From Flavisolibacter sp. (lineage in GTDB: Bacteria; Bacteroidota; Bacteroidia; Chitinophagales; Chitinophagaceae), in contig JAQBNG010000134.1 in NCBI GenBank assembly GCA_028288675.1, positions 1-44,936 of the forward strand: DNA of 44,936 bases. The letters run 5' to 3'. Shown piece after piece: positions 33,687 to 42,570 of this stretch (the stretch's first letter is position 1; every line of letters begins with the position of its first letter). Under the pieces are notes generated by a model. That model was given only the letters and a program-made list of their open reading frames with translations. It was not told the DNA's origin and made no database searches. The position numbers were made by a program, and so were the translations under genes.

Positions 33687-33720
33687 TCTCTAACGGCAAA
33701 CCCTCTCTAACGGCAAACCC
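33687..33720 (+). repeat. 17-bp perfect tandem duplication before the CBS gene
   Basis: TCTCTAACGGCAAACCC occurs twice in direct succession (33687-33703 and 33704-33720), seven bases before the CBS start codon. It falls in the leader or core promoter, so copy-number change could alter expression. Confidence 0.9.
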
Positions 33721-33727
33721 TCTTGCT

Positions 33728-34171
33728 ATGGAAAAAGTAGCTGAATTATTGGCCCGCAAATATCCACAGTTTAATACGGCTGCAAGCAATTGCCTTGTAA
33801 GCGATGCGCTCTATCAAATGTGTTGCGAAAATGTAGATTACCTCATTGTTATGGAAGAGGATAAGTTCAAAGGAATTATTACTGACCATGGCATCACCTC
33901 AAAGATTTTATTTGAAACAAGACCATTGAATAAAATCAGGGTAAGTGAATTTATGACTACGTCGCTACCCGTGGCTACTCCAGATGATTCGCTGCAAAGT
34001 TGTATGCAAATGATGGAGCGTTTTAACGTGCGCCATGTTGTGGTATTTAACCGTTTTGAATTTAGAGGAGTGGTATCTACTTATGATTTAATGCAGGAAG
34101 CATTGAACAAGCCGGATGCTTTTTTTGTGGAAACCGAACCGCCCAGAAGAGGCTACCCATGGACTTATTGA
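33728..34171 (+). CDS. CBS-domain pair protein
   Basis: 147 residues made of two CBS motifs (Bateman module): about 1-70 (LVSDALYQMCCENVDYLIVMEEDKFKGIITDHGITSKIL) and about 75-135 (VSEFMTTSLPVATPDDSLQSCMQMMERFNVRHVVVFNRFEFRGVVSTYDLM). CBS pairs bind adenosyl ligands such as AMP, ATP or SAM and regulate a partner; here no enzyme domain is fused, so the partner is unknown. The end overlaps the stop of the DUF721 gene on the other strand by seven bases. A 17-bp tandem duplication lies in its 5' region. Confidence 0.85.
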   Translation: MEKVAELLARKYPQFNTAASNCLVSDALYQMCCENVDYLIVMEEDKFKGIITDHGITSKILFETRPLNKIRVSEFMTTSLPVATPDDSLQSCMQMMERFNVRHVVVFNRFEFRGVVSTYDLMQEALNKPDAFFVETEPPRRGYPWTY

Positions 34172-34446
34172 ATTACGATGTCTTCAATTACTTTTTCACC
34201 TAACGCTTCATTCACACGGGACTTTATTTTTTCTTTTTGGTAAATCAATTCCTGTTTTAGCGGGGCTACATTAGTGGTGATGAAAAGTGTTTTATTTATC
34301 ACTTTTATATTATCGGTATAGCGGGCAATTGTTTTGCCCATCACGCTTTCCCATACGTCCTCAATCTGCAAAGCCTGTATAGAACCTTTGAGCCGGCTTT
34401 GCGCCAGGAATTGTTTAATTGCTTCGCCCATTGAGTATTGCGCCAT
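34165..34446 (-). CDS. DUF721 (DciA-like) protein
   Basis: 93 residues from ATG 34446 (MAQYSMGEAIKQFLAQSRL); an upstream extension to 34518 lacks the family look. Core: SIQALQIEDVWESVMGKTIARYTDNIKVINKTLFITTNVAPLKQELIYQKEKIKSRVNEAL, the DUF721 pattern. Members related to DciA load the replicative helicase in many bacteria, whereas in Bacteroidota short DUF721 proteins often stand near recF. The role here is unproven. It converges with the CBS gene and its stop lies within that gene's last codons. Confidence 0.82.
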   Translation of the reverse strand: MAQYSMGEAIKQFLAQSRLKGSIQALQIEDVWESVMGKTIARYTDNIKVINKTLFITTNVAPLKQELIYQKEKIKSRVNEALGEKVIEDIVIQ

Positions 34447-34633
34447 AGGGCGAAGGTAGGGAGTTTGATGTTTGAGAATAGTGTTGGGGTTGAGGCTTTT
34501 TATGCGTAAAAGTCTCAAGTTTTTTAAAGTTTACTATTGTTTATTCTTTTGAAAAAGAAACATGCTGTGCTTTCGTTTTCTAGTATATGCGAACCAAGGG
34601 TTCAATTAATTGAATCGGTATTCTATTATCATC

Positions 34634-34805
34634 TGTAGCAACGGATTTCAATCCGTTGACATTGAAACATGGGGCAGAATGGAGAACCGTAGGAACCGTA
34701 CGTTCGGTTCATATAAGAAAGTGCGCTTTTGAGATATGTATCAAGCCTACTGCTCTCTTTTTTTCAAACCTGTTTAACTACACCGGATTGAAATCCGTTG
34801 CTACA
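34634..34805. repeat. 172-bp element with perfect 22-bp terminal inverted repeats
   Basis: The left end (34634-34655, starting TGTAGCAACGG) is the exact reverse complement of the right end (34784-34805, ending CCGTTGCTACA). Each end also folds on itself (CGGATT/AATCCG). Inside is GAACCG-TACGTT-CGGTTC (34693-34710). Just outside lie GAACC-AAG-GGTTC (34591-34603), TTCAATTAATTGAA (34601-34614) and GAGCC-TAT-GGCTC (34815-34827). No transposase frame is present and no target duplication is evident. MITE-like or REP-like non-autonomous element. Confidence 0.82.
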
Positions 34806-34976
34806 AAATGTTTCGAGCCTATGGCTCTATATGAAACCTTGATTCGTGTTAGTTCGTAAAATATCAGCGCCCAATTTCAATAGTCAACTATTAACTAAAA
34901 GCCTATCTAAATCCTGTTGTTGCATTCATCAGGCTTTGCTGTAATGTATTAGCTTGCGGCGTCTTACATTTACGCA

Positions 34977-36872
34977 ATGGCAAAAGTGTTCACTATAACA
35001 GAAGGATTGGAAAATATGGGCGCCTTAAAAACAGGCGGACAGGGATCGGTATACAAAACCCGGAGGGTAGGAGAGATCATCACCGCGGTAAAGCTTTTGC
35101 CTACGCCGATCCACAGCGAAAGCGCACAGGATAAAAACTTCACTTCCTTTCAAAATGAAGTTGCAAAACTAAAAAAAGTAAACGAAGAGCCTAACCCTAA
35201 CATAGTAAAAATTCTTTCTTCAGGCATTACCGATAGTGGCTCCTTTCCTTTTATTGAGATGGAGTTTATCGAAGGTCCGGATATGGAGGAACTGCTGAAG
35301 CCACCCCATACTCCTGTCTTCACAATAAAAGAAGCCATAAAAGTTGCAGAGCAATTATCACATGCCTTAGCCCATTGTCACCGCCTGGATGTGAAGCATG
35401 GCGATATGAAAAGCAATAACGTAAAATTTAATAAGGCTACAGGCAATTATATATTGATTGATTTTGGTTTATCGGCAATGAGCGATGAACAGCGGCGGAC
35501 AAGTTTACGCCATGCAGGAGCCATTGAATTTATGGCCCCGGAACAAGGAGCAGGGCAGCTCTTTTTTCAAACAGATATTTACGGGTTTGGTGTAATATTA
35601 TTTGAACTTTTGGCTGGCCAGGTGCCATTCCCTTTACGCGACAGCAGCGAGTCGGCCCGCAACCAGATCATGCTGGCGCACATGGAAACCCCACCACCCG
35701 ATTTAAAGGCTCTGCGTGAACAACATTTGCCCCCGGAGTGGAATGATGAACAAAGAAGAAAAGAAGCATCCATACCAGAATGGCTATTAAGCACTATCTA
35801 TCGTTGCCTCCGTAAAAAACCTGAAGAACGTTTTGCAAATGGAATCGAGCTGCACAATTTTATTGTGGCTAATAGTGTCGGTAACCACCGCCAGGATTTT
35901 AGTGCAATAAGCAATGACGGCTGGCAGGCGCAGGCTGAAAAACTATTGAAAGAAAAACAAATGTTACAGCAGCAGTTGGCTGCAAAAGAGGCCGAATTGC
36001 AAGTTTTAAAAAGACAACCGGAAGGTCCTGAACGCATTCCCGGCCAGGATGATTATAATGGAAACCGTAAAAAAAATACAGCCTGGGTTATTGCTTTTAT
36101 AATTACACTTTTAGTAGCAGGCGGCTTGGCATATGCCTTAATTGAAGGCGGTAAAAAAGAACCGGAAATAAAGCCGAAGGTTGAAGAGCCAAAACCTTTG
36201 CAGGCAATAGCACAGTACCGGGTGTTGTCAGCAAAAGCAAATTTTTATAATGAGCCTGATGAAGCCACCCGCAGAAGTGCCTTTATTCCTACAGATGAAA
36301 TGGTGACGGCTTATGAAGAAAAGAACGGATTTATTTACACCGAGTTTACTAATTCCCGTGGACAAACCTCGAAAGGCTGGTTGCGCAAACAGGATTTAGT
36401 TACACCGGAAGAATGGGAGCAAAAAAGAACAGTGAATGCTAAACCAACTGAGGCTGATATAAGAGGTCAGTTAAGCGAAGCGGCTGGTTACCTGCAAAAT
36501 AACCAGGTAGAGGATGCATTGCGCATTTATAATTTCTTAACTGGTTTTAATGTGCCTGATGCCATGTATGAGGCGGCGAATCTATCCTTGCAAGGAAAGA
36601 ATGCTGCACTGACCTGCGATGAAGCCATAGCCTTATTAAAAAAATCGGCCTATGTTGGCCACCTGCCGGCGAAGCGCACCCTGGGAATCTTATACCTGTT
36701 TGCCGAAAATAAAGCTGTGCTTCAAATCAATAACTATACGCAATGTGTGTTCGATAAGAATTTTGCAAAGGGCAGGTCGTACCTGACCGAAGCGGCAAAC
36801 GGAGGCGATACTACGGCACGGCAGCTTTTAGATCAATTAAACATTACGGAACAAGCCGGCCCGCCGCAATAG
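34977..36872 (+). CDS. Transmembrane Ser/Thr protein kinase with SH3-like and Sel1-like regions
   Basis: 631 residues. Eukaryotic-type kinase domain at about 10-295: Gly-rich loop GGQGSV (20-25), ATP lysine K39 (AVKLL), catalytic HGDMKSNN (H141-D143, N148; the usual Arg of HRD is Gly), metal-binding DFG at 162-164, APE at 187-189. A coiled-coil stretch follows (EKQMLQQQLAAKEAELQVLKR, about 320-345). One membrane span is at about 366-386 (WVIAFIITLLVAGGLAYALI). Outside the membrane are an SH3-like domain at about 408-465 (YRVLSAKANFYNEPDEAT... WLRKQDL) and Sel1/TPR-like repeats at about 490-620 (AKRTLGILYLF; EAANGGDTTARQLL). The upstream TACATTTA (34964-34971) may be its -7 element. Next gene is a lipoprotein. 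Confidence 0.9.
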   Translation: MAKVFTITEGLENMGALKTGGQGSVYKTRRVGEIITAVKLLPTPIHSESAQDKNFTSFQNEVAKLKKVNEEPNPNIVKILSSGITDSGSFPFIEMEFIEGPDMEELLKPPHTPVFTIKEAIKVAEQLSHALAHCHRLDVKHGDMKSNNVKFNKATGNYILIDFGLSAMSDEQRRTSLRHAGAIEFMAPEQGAGQLFFQTDIYGFGVILFELLAGQVPFPLRDSSESARNQIMLAHMETPPPDLKALREQHLPPEWNDEQRRKEASIPEWLLSTIYRCLRKKPEERFANGIELHNFIVANSVGNHRQDFSAISNDGWQAQAEKLLKEKQMLQQQLAAKEAELQVLKRQPEGPERIPGQDDYNGNRKKNTAWVIAFIITLLVAGGLAYALIEGGKKEPEIKPKVEEPKPLQAIAQYRVLSAKANFYNEPDEATRRSAFIPTDEMVTAYEEKNGFIYTEFTNSRGQTSKGWLRKQDLVTPEEWEQKRTVNAKPTEADIRGQLSEAAGYLQNNQVEDALRIYNFLTGFNVPDAMYEAANLSLQGKNAALTCDEAIALLKKSAYVGHLPAKRTLGILYLFAENKAVLQINNYTQCVFDKNFAKGRSYLTEAANGGDTTARQLLDQLNITEQAGPPQ

Positions 36873-36909
36873 AAGATGGGGTTGGAATGTTCTTTGAATA
36901 TAGATTAGC

Positions 36910-37371
36910 ATGATGCGAAGCCTTTCAGCAGTAATTTTTTTCTTTTTTTGTTTTGCCTGTAGCAACAACAAAGCTGAAAACGTGGTTGTTACGGCACCAC
37001 CTCCATCTCCTGCATATTATTTTTATCCAAAAGCCAATGTTTATTTTGATACGGTGAATAAGGACTATGTTTTTTTAGCCGGCGATAGCAAAACATGGCA
37101 AAGCGTAAAACAAATTCCTGCTGCTATGCAGGTGTTGATGGATAAAAATGTTTTGATTGATTCGCCTGCCAAACCAGTTTGGAAGGATAACGAAAGGCAC
37201 AAGCTTATTTATTCTGCGGTGCTCTATGCTTCGCCTTCGGATACGCAGGAAGTAAAGCCGGTAACACAGGTAAAGGAAGCCCCTATGGAAGTAAAAAAAG
37301 AAAAAAAAGGGCTGCGTAAATTCTTCGATAAAATTTTTGGGGGAAAGAAGAAAGATGATGCTGACAACTAA
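36910..37371 (+). CDS. Lipoprotein of unknown function
   Basis: 153 residues from ATG 36910. Lipoprotein signal (MMRSLSAVIFFFFCFAC, Cys about 17) followed by SNNKAENVV and a Pro-rich linker (APPPSPAYYFYPKANVYFD). The C-terminus is Lys-rich (EVKKEKKGLRKFFDKIFGGK), a charged tail that could contact membranes or nucleic acid. No family recognised. It lies 37 bases after the kinase gene, so co-expression and a kinase-linked role are plausible but unproven. The last four bases overlap the stop of the pirin gene. Confidence 0.75.
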   Translation: MMRSLSAVIFFFFCFACSNNKAENVVVTAPPPSPAYYFYPKANVYFDTVNKDYVFLAGDSKTWQSVKQIPAAMQVLMDKNVLIDSPAKPVWKDNERHKLIYSAVLYASPSDTQEVKPVTQVKEAPMEVKKEKKGLRKFFDKIFGGKKKDDADN

Positions 37372-38237
37372 TTCAGATCTTCTGCCCGCCCAAACGCTCC
37401 ATTATTATACTCATCAAACGCATTCATAATTTCTTCCCTGCTATTCATAACAAAAGGGCCATAGGCAGCAAATGGTTCATTGAAAGGTGTTGCATATCCA
37501 AATAAGATTACCGCTTCAGTGTTGCCAGTTACTGCAAGCTCTTCTCCCTCATTATTAAGTTGCACAAGGTGATGCATTCCCGCATCGGTACCATTCACAT
37601 TCACTTCTCCCTTTACCACATAAAAGAAGATGTTTTGCAATGAGGATATAGAAAAATTTATACTTCCTCCTTCGCTAAATTCTATCCACGAAAGATGAAT
37701 GTCTGTTAACGGTTCAAAAGGTGCTTTAACGCCATTCCATAATCCTGAAACCGGGTGAAGAATGACCTTGCCGTTATCTGAAGCAATTGATGGAATAGCC
37801 TCTTTTTGAAGGCCCGTATATTTCGGCTTTGTCAGCTTGAATTGTGCCGGTAGATTTACCCATAATTGTAAAATTTCCAAAGGACCGCCTTGTATTTTAA
37901 ATGCTTCCGACGATACTTCGGCATGTATCAAACCGCTGCCTGCCGTCATCCATTGTACGCCACCTTCTTTTATGATGCTGTTAGCGCCGCTGCTGTCTTT
38001 ATGCGTAAGGTCGCCCGCTAAAATAAAGGTCACCGTTTCAAAGCCCCGGTGCGGATGCGGGCCAAAAGGTAAGCCGCCATTCATGGGTAAATATTCCTGG
38101 TAACCGTGATGGTTTAAAAAGATGAAAGGATCAATTGCATTCATGGGCACTGCTTCGGTAGGCATTGCCCGGTAGGTTACCAAATTACCGATGGGTTCAT
38201 AAACTGCTTTGTGAATGGCTTTAATGGTTCGTTTCAT
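37368..38237 (-). CDS. Pirin family protein
   Basis: 289 residues, a bicupin. N-terminal cupin holds the metal ligands in GPHPHRGFETVTFILAG (two His), SGLIHAE (His, Glu). Opening MKRTIKAIHKAVYEPIGNLVTYRAMPT and the C-terminal cupin (FYVVKGEVNVNG) are typical of the pirin/YhhW family. Some members are quercetinases, others transcription cofactors; the activity here is unassigned. Its TAG stop shares bases with the TAA of the lipoprotein gene (CTAA read from both strands). Confidence 0.93.
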   Translation of the reverse strand: MKRTIKAIHKAVYEPIGNLVTYRAMPTEAVPMNAIDPFIFLNHHGYQEYLPMNGGLPFGPHPHRGFETVTFILAGDLTHKDSSGANSIIKEGGVQWMTAGSGLIHAEVSSEAFKIQGGPLEILQLWVNLPAQFKLTKPKYTGLQKEAIPSIASDNGKVILHPVSGLWNGVKAPFEPLTDIHLSWIEFSEGGSINFSISSLQNIFFYVVKGEVNVNGTDAGMHHLVQLNNEGEELAVTGNTEAVILFGYATPFNEPFAAYGPFVMNSREEIMNAFDEYNNGAFGRAEDLN

Positions 38238-38280
38238 ACAATAAATAATTTCGCAAAGTTCCTTGTATCCGGCTTAAAAT

Positions 38281-38320
38281 AAAAAAGCTTATCTCACTAA
38301 CAAATCAGTGAGATAAGCTT
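38281..38320 (-). terminator. Long-stem terminator downstream of guaD
   Basis: Perfect 14-bp stem AAGCTTATCTCACT (38285-38298) / AGTGAGATAAGCTT (38307-38320), loop AACAAATC. On the minus strand it is followed by TTTTTTATTTT. It serves the deaminase gene about 150 bases upstream; no T-run on the other side. Confidence 0.9.
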
Positions 38321-38468
38321 ATCCAAACTATAGCAATATTGTAAGATTACACCGCAGCGCTGGCAGCTAATTTCTATCGTTTAAAAATTAATCATTTTAA
38401 TGATAGCGTTTCTGACTTGAACAAATCTCTTTTTTATGCTCTTTTCTTTACGGCTGTCATTTCATTTG

Positions 38469-38942
38469 CTAATAACCAATCTTATTTTCATTCTCCTTCC
38501 ATTCCTCAAAAACTCTAAACGCTTCATCATGCGCTACTGAAATCATCGGTATCATCCGGTCACTTAAAGGCTTACTGCACTCTTCATAGATCATCGAATC
38601 ATCAAAACCGATAGCTGCTGCATCTTCGCGGTTATTGGCGTAGTAAATTACTTTTGGCCTTGCCCAATATATTGCACCAAGGCACATCGGGCAGGGTTCA
38701 CAGCTTGTATAAATCTCGCAGTCATCTAATTGAAATGTGCCCAGGTTTTTGCACGCATCACGAATAGCTACTACTTCGGCATGTGCGGTTGGGTCATTAG
38801 TGGAAGTAACTTTATTATTTCCCCGACCAATTATGCTATTGTCTTTTACAATCACGCAACCAAAAGGGCCGCCTTCTCCATTTTCACTTCCATTTTTTGA
38901 AAGTGCAATGGCTTCCATCATAAATTTTTCTTCACGGGTCAT
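38469..38942 (-). CDS. guaD: Guanine deaminase
   Basis: 157 residues from ATG 38942 (MTREEKFMMEAIALSKNGSE); a longer frame to 39029 is unlikely. Cytidine-deaminase fold: H54 and general acid E56 in PTAHAEVVAI, zinc ligands C84 and C87 in CEPCPMCLGAIYWARPK. Length, the PTAHAE/CEPCPMC pattern and the AAAIGFDDSMIYEE segment all match Bacillus GuaD closely. Converts guanine to xanthine in purine salvage or catabolism. Single gene, ending in a long-stem terminator. Confidence 0.93.
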   Translation of the reverse strand: MTREEKFMMEAIALSKNGSENGEGGPFGCVIVKDNSIIGRGNNKVTSTNDPTAHAEVVAIRDACKNLGTFQLDDCEIYTSCEPCPMCLGAIYWARPKVIYYANNREDAAAIGFDDSMIYEECSKPLSDRMIPMISVAHDEAFRVFEEWKENENKIGY

Positions 38943-39061
38943 GTGCAAAGATTGGGAATTAAGAAGTTGATTCAGGTGTTGAAATTGGATAATGTTATTG
39001 TTCAAATCCTTTACTAAAAGCAGGGCCATCAGAAGTTGTTACGATTCCTACTGATAAAAGT

Positions 39062-39493
39062 TTACACCAACAAAGGCAGTTCTTTATCCATAATATCTTT
39101 CACCGTTCTTTTCTCCAGCACTTTTAAAAGGGCATCCCGTGCTTCTGCCATTACGGGGTTGATGCCACAACTTAACTGGTTACAATTATCGCAGGATTTA
39201 TAGAAGTTAAGGCTTACACAACTCAGCAAAGCAATTGGCCCATCAACTATACGTATCACTTTTGCCAGTGTGATATTTTTAGGCGCCATTGACAAGCGAT
39301 ATCCGCCACTGCGCCCTCTGGAACTTATTAAAACATCATGATTTTTTAGTTCACATAAAATGGCTTCCAAAAACTTAATAGGAATATTGCGGTCACGGGC
39401 AATGGTGCCAATTAAAACCGGGTTCCCATTGGTATATTGCGCGGCCAGGTAGGAGAGGGCTTGCAAGGCGTATTTTGCTTTTTGTGACAGCAT
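39062..39493 (-). CDS. Rrf2-family transcription regulator
   Basis: 143 residues. Winged-helix N-terminus MLSQKAKYALQALSYLAAQY, recognition part IPIKFLEAILCELKNHDVLISSRGRSGGYRLSMAP, and four cysteines C92, C101, C104 and C109 in SCVSLNFYKSCDNCNQLSC, the region where IscR and relatives hold an Fe-S cluster. So an iron-sulfur or redox-sensing regulator is likely. The regulated genes are not evident; the nearest are guaD (downstream, same strand) and the S9 peptidase (upstream, same strand). Confidence 0.92.
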   Translation of the reverse strand: MLSQKAKYALQALSYLAAQYTNGNPVLIGTIARDRNIPIKFLEAILCELKNHDVLISSRGRSGGYRLSMAPKNITLAKVIRIVDGPIALLSCVSLNFYKSCDNCNQLSCGINPVMAEARDALLKVLEKRTVKDIMDKELPLLV

Positions 39494-39656
39494 AGTAAAA
39501 ATTCAAAGCAAATATGCAGAATCCTTTTAAATTCCGGCGCAGCCATTAGTTTAATAAATAGCCGGCCTAAAGATGGGTGCCGTACATATTGACATTCATG
39601 AATTAAAGTGCACAAATATCATAACGCTTTTTCATCTCCCAGGCAAATCACAATGC

Positions 39657-41804
39657 TTACTTCAACCACCTTTCAAAAAATTCATATGTCCGCAGCATCT
39701 GATCCATGCGCTGTCGGTTGTCGCCGCTACGGGTAATTTCATGCGTAGCTCCCGGATGGCGCACATACTCAACCGGCCTGCCTAAAACCTTTAAACTTCT
39801 ATACATCATTTCGCTCTGCACAAAACCGGTACGACGGTCATTATCGCCGTGAAAAATAATATAAGGCGTAGTGATGTTTTGCACGTAGTTAATGGGCGAT
39901 TCTCTTTCAAGCAAAGCTTTTGTTTTTGGTTCCCATGGATAGCCACCAAAATAACGCGGCACCAAGCGCCATGCATTTCCTTCGCCAAAAAAAGTACCCA
40001 GGTCATATACGCCGCGTTGCGAACAAGCAGCCTTAAAGCGATAATCATGTGCAATGATCCAGGCTACAAGATAGCCGGCATAGGATCCGCCGGTGATCAA
40101 AAGCTTTGATGTATCAGCCCAACCTTCCGCGATTGTTTTATCCAATGCCGTTAAAACATCAGATGCCGGGCCTGTGCCCCAATCTCCCACATTAGCTTTT
40201 AAAAACTTTTCGCCATAGCCGCCAGAGCCTCTTGGATTGCTGTAAACAACACCATAGCCCTTGCTGCAGAAGTATTGAAACTCATGCCACATGCCTGCTT
40301 CACCGGGACCCCACATAGCTGCCGGCCCGCCATGAATCTCTAAAAGCACCGGATACTTTTTACCGCTTTCGAAGCCCTTTGGCTTCATCACCCAATATTC
40401 TACGGTAAGCCCTTTCTCATTTATAAATGTTTTCTTTTCAGGAATTGAAAGCGCTTTTGTTTTTACCCAGTCGTTATAAGAACTGATGCGAACCGGGGAC
40501 TTCATAGCGGCATCTGCTACATATAATTCAGATGGATTCAGCACTTCTGTTTTAGCAAAAATAATTTTGTCTTTAACCGGGGCATAAGAGGTTATCCCGG
40601 CATCAAACCCGGAAAGTTGTTCAACTTTTTTAGTTGCTATTTGCACCCTGTATAACTGTGAGCCTCCATTGCTTTGCGCAGTGAAATAAAGATGTTTTTC
40701 ATCTGCGCTCCAGTTGATTGCTCCTTTGCTTCTATCAAATGGAATATCGATGGCATCTTTTTCAGAACCTGCCAAAGGCATAACAGCTAATGATGGAACG
40801 TCCCCATTTACACTGTCATACTGGTAAGCTAACCACTTGCCAGAAGGCGAAAGCTTTGCACTGTTATAGCTCATGCCTTTTTTGCCAAGCAGCAGCCGAA
40901 GATTTTTTCCATCTGCATCAGCTATATAAATTTCACTTTCCATAGAACGGTCGGGATGTTCTGACGAATCAATATCGGCTGTTAAAATAAGCTGCTTACC
41001 ATCGGGAGTGCTTAGTAGATTATCGAAGCGAAAGGCGCCTTTTATTAAAATTTTAGGTTCCGAAGAGGGTGCAACATCAATTGTAAAAAACTGGTTGAAA
41101 CTTGTATTCCCCGAAATGTTATTTTCATCCTGAAAGGCAAGTTTATTAAGTACAGTCGCTTTTCCATCACCTTCATTATTTAGCAGGTACGCCCTTATCT
41201 CATCCATGCTTCCATCAGGGGCCGCTTTTGCTTTTGCCGCTTTTTGCATATCGCTATAGCTTACTCCCGGTTTTTCGGAAGGCCATAAGGGGTAGGAGCG
41301 GGAGGGGTTAAGAACAGAATCTTTTAAAAAGCTTTTTTGTTGTACAGAAGAAACAAAAATAATTTTTTTGCCGTCGGGGAACCATCTGGGCGCACTGGCG
41401 CCATATTGCGATTTTGTAAGTTGCCAGGCTTCACCACCATTTACAGGAAGAATAAATATCTGCGGTTTACCATCGGCACTGCGTACAAAAGCAATGCTCT
41501 TTCCATCGGGGCTCCATGCAGGTTGTGATGATGATTCTTTTGAAAACGTAAGTTGAACCGGGGTTGATGTGGCAGTTACATCTGTTATATAAAGTTGGGT
41601 CAGGTATTTATAATCAAGGACGTTCTTTTCATCAGGCTCAATTGCTGTTACAGTAAAAGCAGCCTTAGTGCCATCATTATTCGTTACAAGGTTGCCAACC
41701 GTTTTTATTTTAAGCATGTCGGCAAGCGTCACCGGCCCGGTACCTTGTGCAAATAATAATTGAAAACCGGCTATAAAAAGCGATAGCAAAGAAATTTTTT
41801 TCAT
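39657..41804 (-). CDS. S9 family prolyl-oligopeptidase-type peptidase, secreted
   Basis: 715 residues from ATG 41804 (MKKISLLSLFIAGFQLLFAQ); this start gives the signal peptide, while the longer frame to 41870 does not. The N-terminal beta-propeller (about 30-470) has repeats such as PAWSPDGKSIAFVRSADGKPQIFI. The C-terminal alpha/beta-hydrolase carries the triad: nucleophile in GGSYAG (about 570), Asp in FHGDNDRRTG, His in HPGATHEI. Resembles dipeptidyl-peptidase 5 / acylaminoacyl peptidase. Works on peptides in the periplasm or outside. Confidence 0.93.
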   Translation of the reverse strand: MKKISLLSLFIAGFQLLFAQGTGPVTLADMLKIKTVGNLVTNNDGTKAAFTVTAIEPDEKNVLDYKYLTQLYITDVTATSTPVQLTFSKESSSQPAWSPDGKSIAFVRSADGKPQIFILPVNGGEAWQLTKSQYGASAPRWFPDGKKIIFVSSVQQKSFLKDSVLNPSRSYPLWPSEKPGVSYSDMQKAAKAKAAPDGSMDEIRAYLLNNEGDGKATVLNKLAFQDENNISGNTSFNQFFTIDVAPSSEPKILIKGAFRFDNLLSTPDGKQLILTADIDSSEHPDRSMESEIYIADADGKNLRLLLGKKGMSYNSAKLSPSGKWLAYQYDSVNGDVPSLAVMPLAGSEKDAIDIPFDRSKGAINWSADEKHLYFTAQSNGGSQLYRVQIATKKVEQLSGFDAGITSYAPVKDKIIFAKTEVLNPSELYVADAAMKSPVRISSYNDWVKTKALSIPEKKTFINEKGLTVEYWVMKPKGFESGKKYPVLLEIHGGPAAMWGPGEAGMWHEFQYFCSKGYGVVYSNPRGSGGYGEKFLKANVGDWGTGPASDVLTALDKTIAEGWADTSKLLITGGSYAGYLVAWIIAHDYRFKAACSQRGVYDLGTFFGEGNAWRLVPRYFGGYPWEPKTKALLERESPINYVQNITTPYIIFHGDNDRRTGFVQSEMMYRSLKVLGRPVEYVRHPGATHEITRSGDNRQRMDQMLRTYEFFERWLK

Positions 41805-42060
41805 GTACGATTGTTTATTTAATTCAGCATTAAACTTAACGAAAAATGTAAGCTTATCCGGTAGAACCAATAAAAATTAATCGCAGATAATGGTTATACA
41901 ATGAATTTAGCTGAAACTAAAGCTGCTCAGTATTTAATTGATTGATGCCGTTTTCTTCCGTTGCGTTTTACGCGTACGGGGTTAAAAAGCCGAATAAAGT
42001 TTTATTGTAAAAGAGTGCGACGCCTATGCAGCTAGAAAGTATTCTATAGCTGGTAACAAA
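41805..42060. other. Non-coding region between the S9 peptidase and a converging terminator
   Basis: About 256 bases, AT-rich, no gene or RNA motif seen. It should hold the S9 peptidase promoter (minus strand) and ends at a bidirectional terminator. Confidence 0.4.
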
Positions 42061-42094
42061 AAAACCCAACCAACAAAAGCCGGTTGAGTTTTTT
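42061..42094 (-). terminator. Terminator hairpin downstream of the 42147 gene
   Basis: CCCAACC (42065-42071) pairs with GGTTGAG (42082-42088; one mismatch), flanked by AAAA before and TTTTTT after, so it can act in both directions. On the minus strand it follows the membrane-protein stop by about 60 bases. A second hairpin, ACTTCCGG/CCGGAAGT, is at 42121-42145 next to that stop. Confidence 0.75.
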
Positions 42095-42146
42095 ATAAAT
42101 TAGTAACACGAAGTACAAAGACTTCCGGTGGATTTAGCCGGAAGTT

Positions 42147-42467
42147 TTATATGTCTGTGCCTGCATCTCTTTCCACTGTTTTCTTAACTACTACGCGGTC
42201 TGTAGTTGATGATGTGTCTCTTCGCTTACCGCCGCTTAATAAGGCAACCAGTAATAAAATAAATACAGCAGCGCCTACAATCCATACCCATGGCTGTGTG
42301 TACCAGGTGTCATTGGCAGTAACATTGATGTCTGTGGTTTTAGTGGTAGTTGTTGTCGTAGATTTTGTTTCTCCCCCGCCGGCTTCATTATTTTCTTGTG
42401 CCCATACCGCCAAAGTAAAAAGGCTAAAAAAGCAGAGTAGAAAAATGCGTGGTACTGTAACTTTCAT
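42147..42467 (-). CDS. Small membrane protein with low-complexity Thr linker
   Basis: 106 residues from ATG 42467 (MKVTVPRIFLLCFFSLFTLAVWA), a signal peptide. The mature part has a Gly/Thr low-complexity region (GGGETKSTTTTTTKTTD), then one membrane span at about 64-83 (WVWIVGAAVFILLLVALLSG) and a basic, Ser/Thr-rich tail (GGKRRDTSSTTDRVVVKK). So a type I topology with a short cytoplasmic tail is suggested. No family recognised. Confidence 0.65.
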   Translation of the reverse strand: MKVTVPRIFLLCFFSLFTLAVWAQENNEAGGGETKSTTTTTTKTTDINVTANDTWYTQPWVWIVGAAVFILLLVALLSGGKRRDTSSTTDRVVVKKTVERDAGTDI

Positions 42468-42570
42468 TGTTTGTATCATGTTTTCATATTTAATGAGAGG
42501 TTAATAATCCGGCTACAATCCTTTTCAAGAATTACGCCACTACAAGGTTAATCCCGATGCTTCCTGAGTG

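Noticed and set aside
34656-34859. 67-codon plus-strand frame
   Set aside because: It lies within the inverted-repeat element and its flanks; no independent support.
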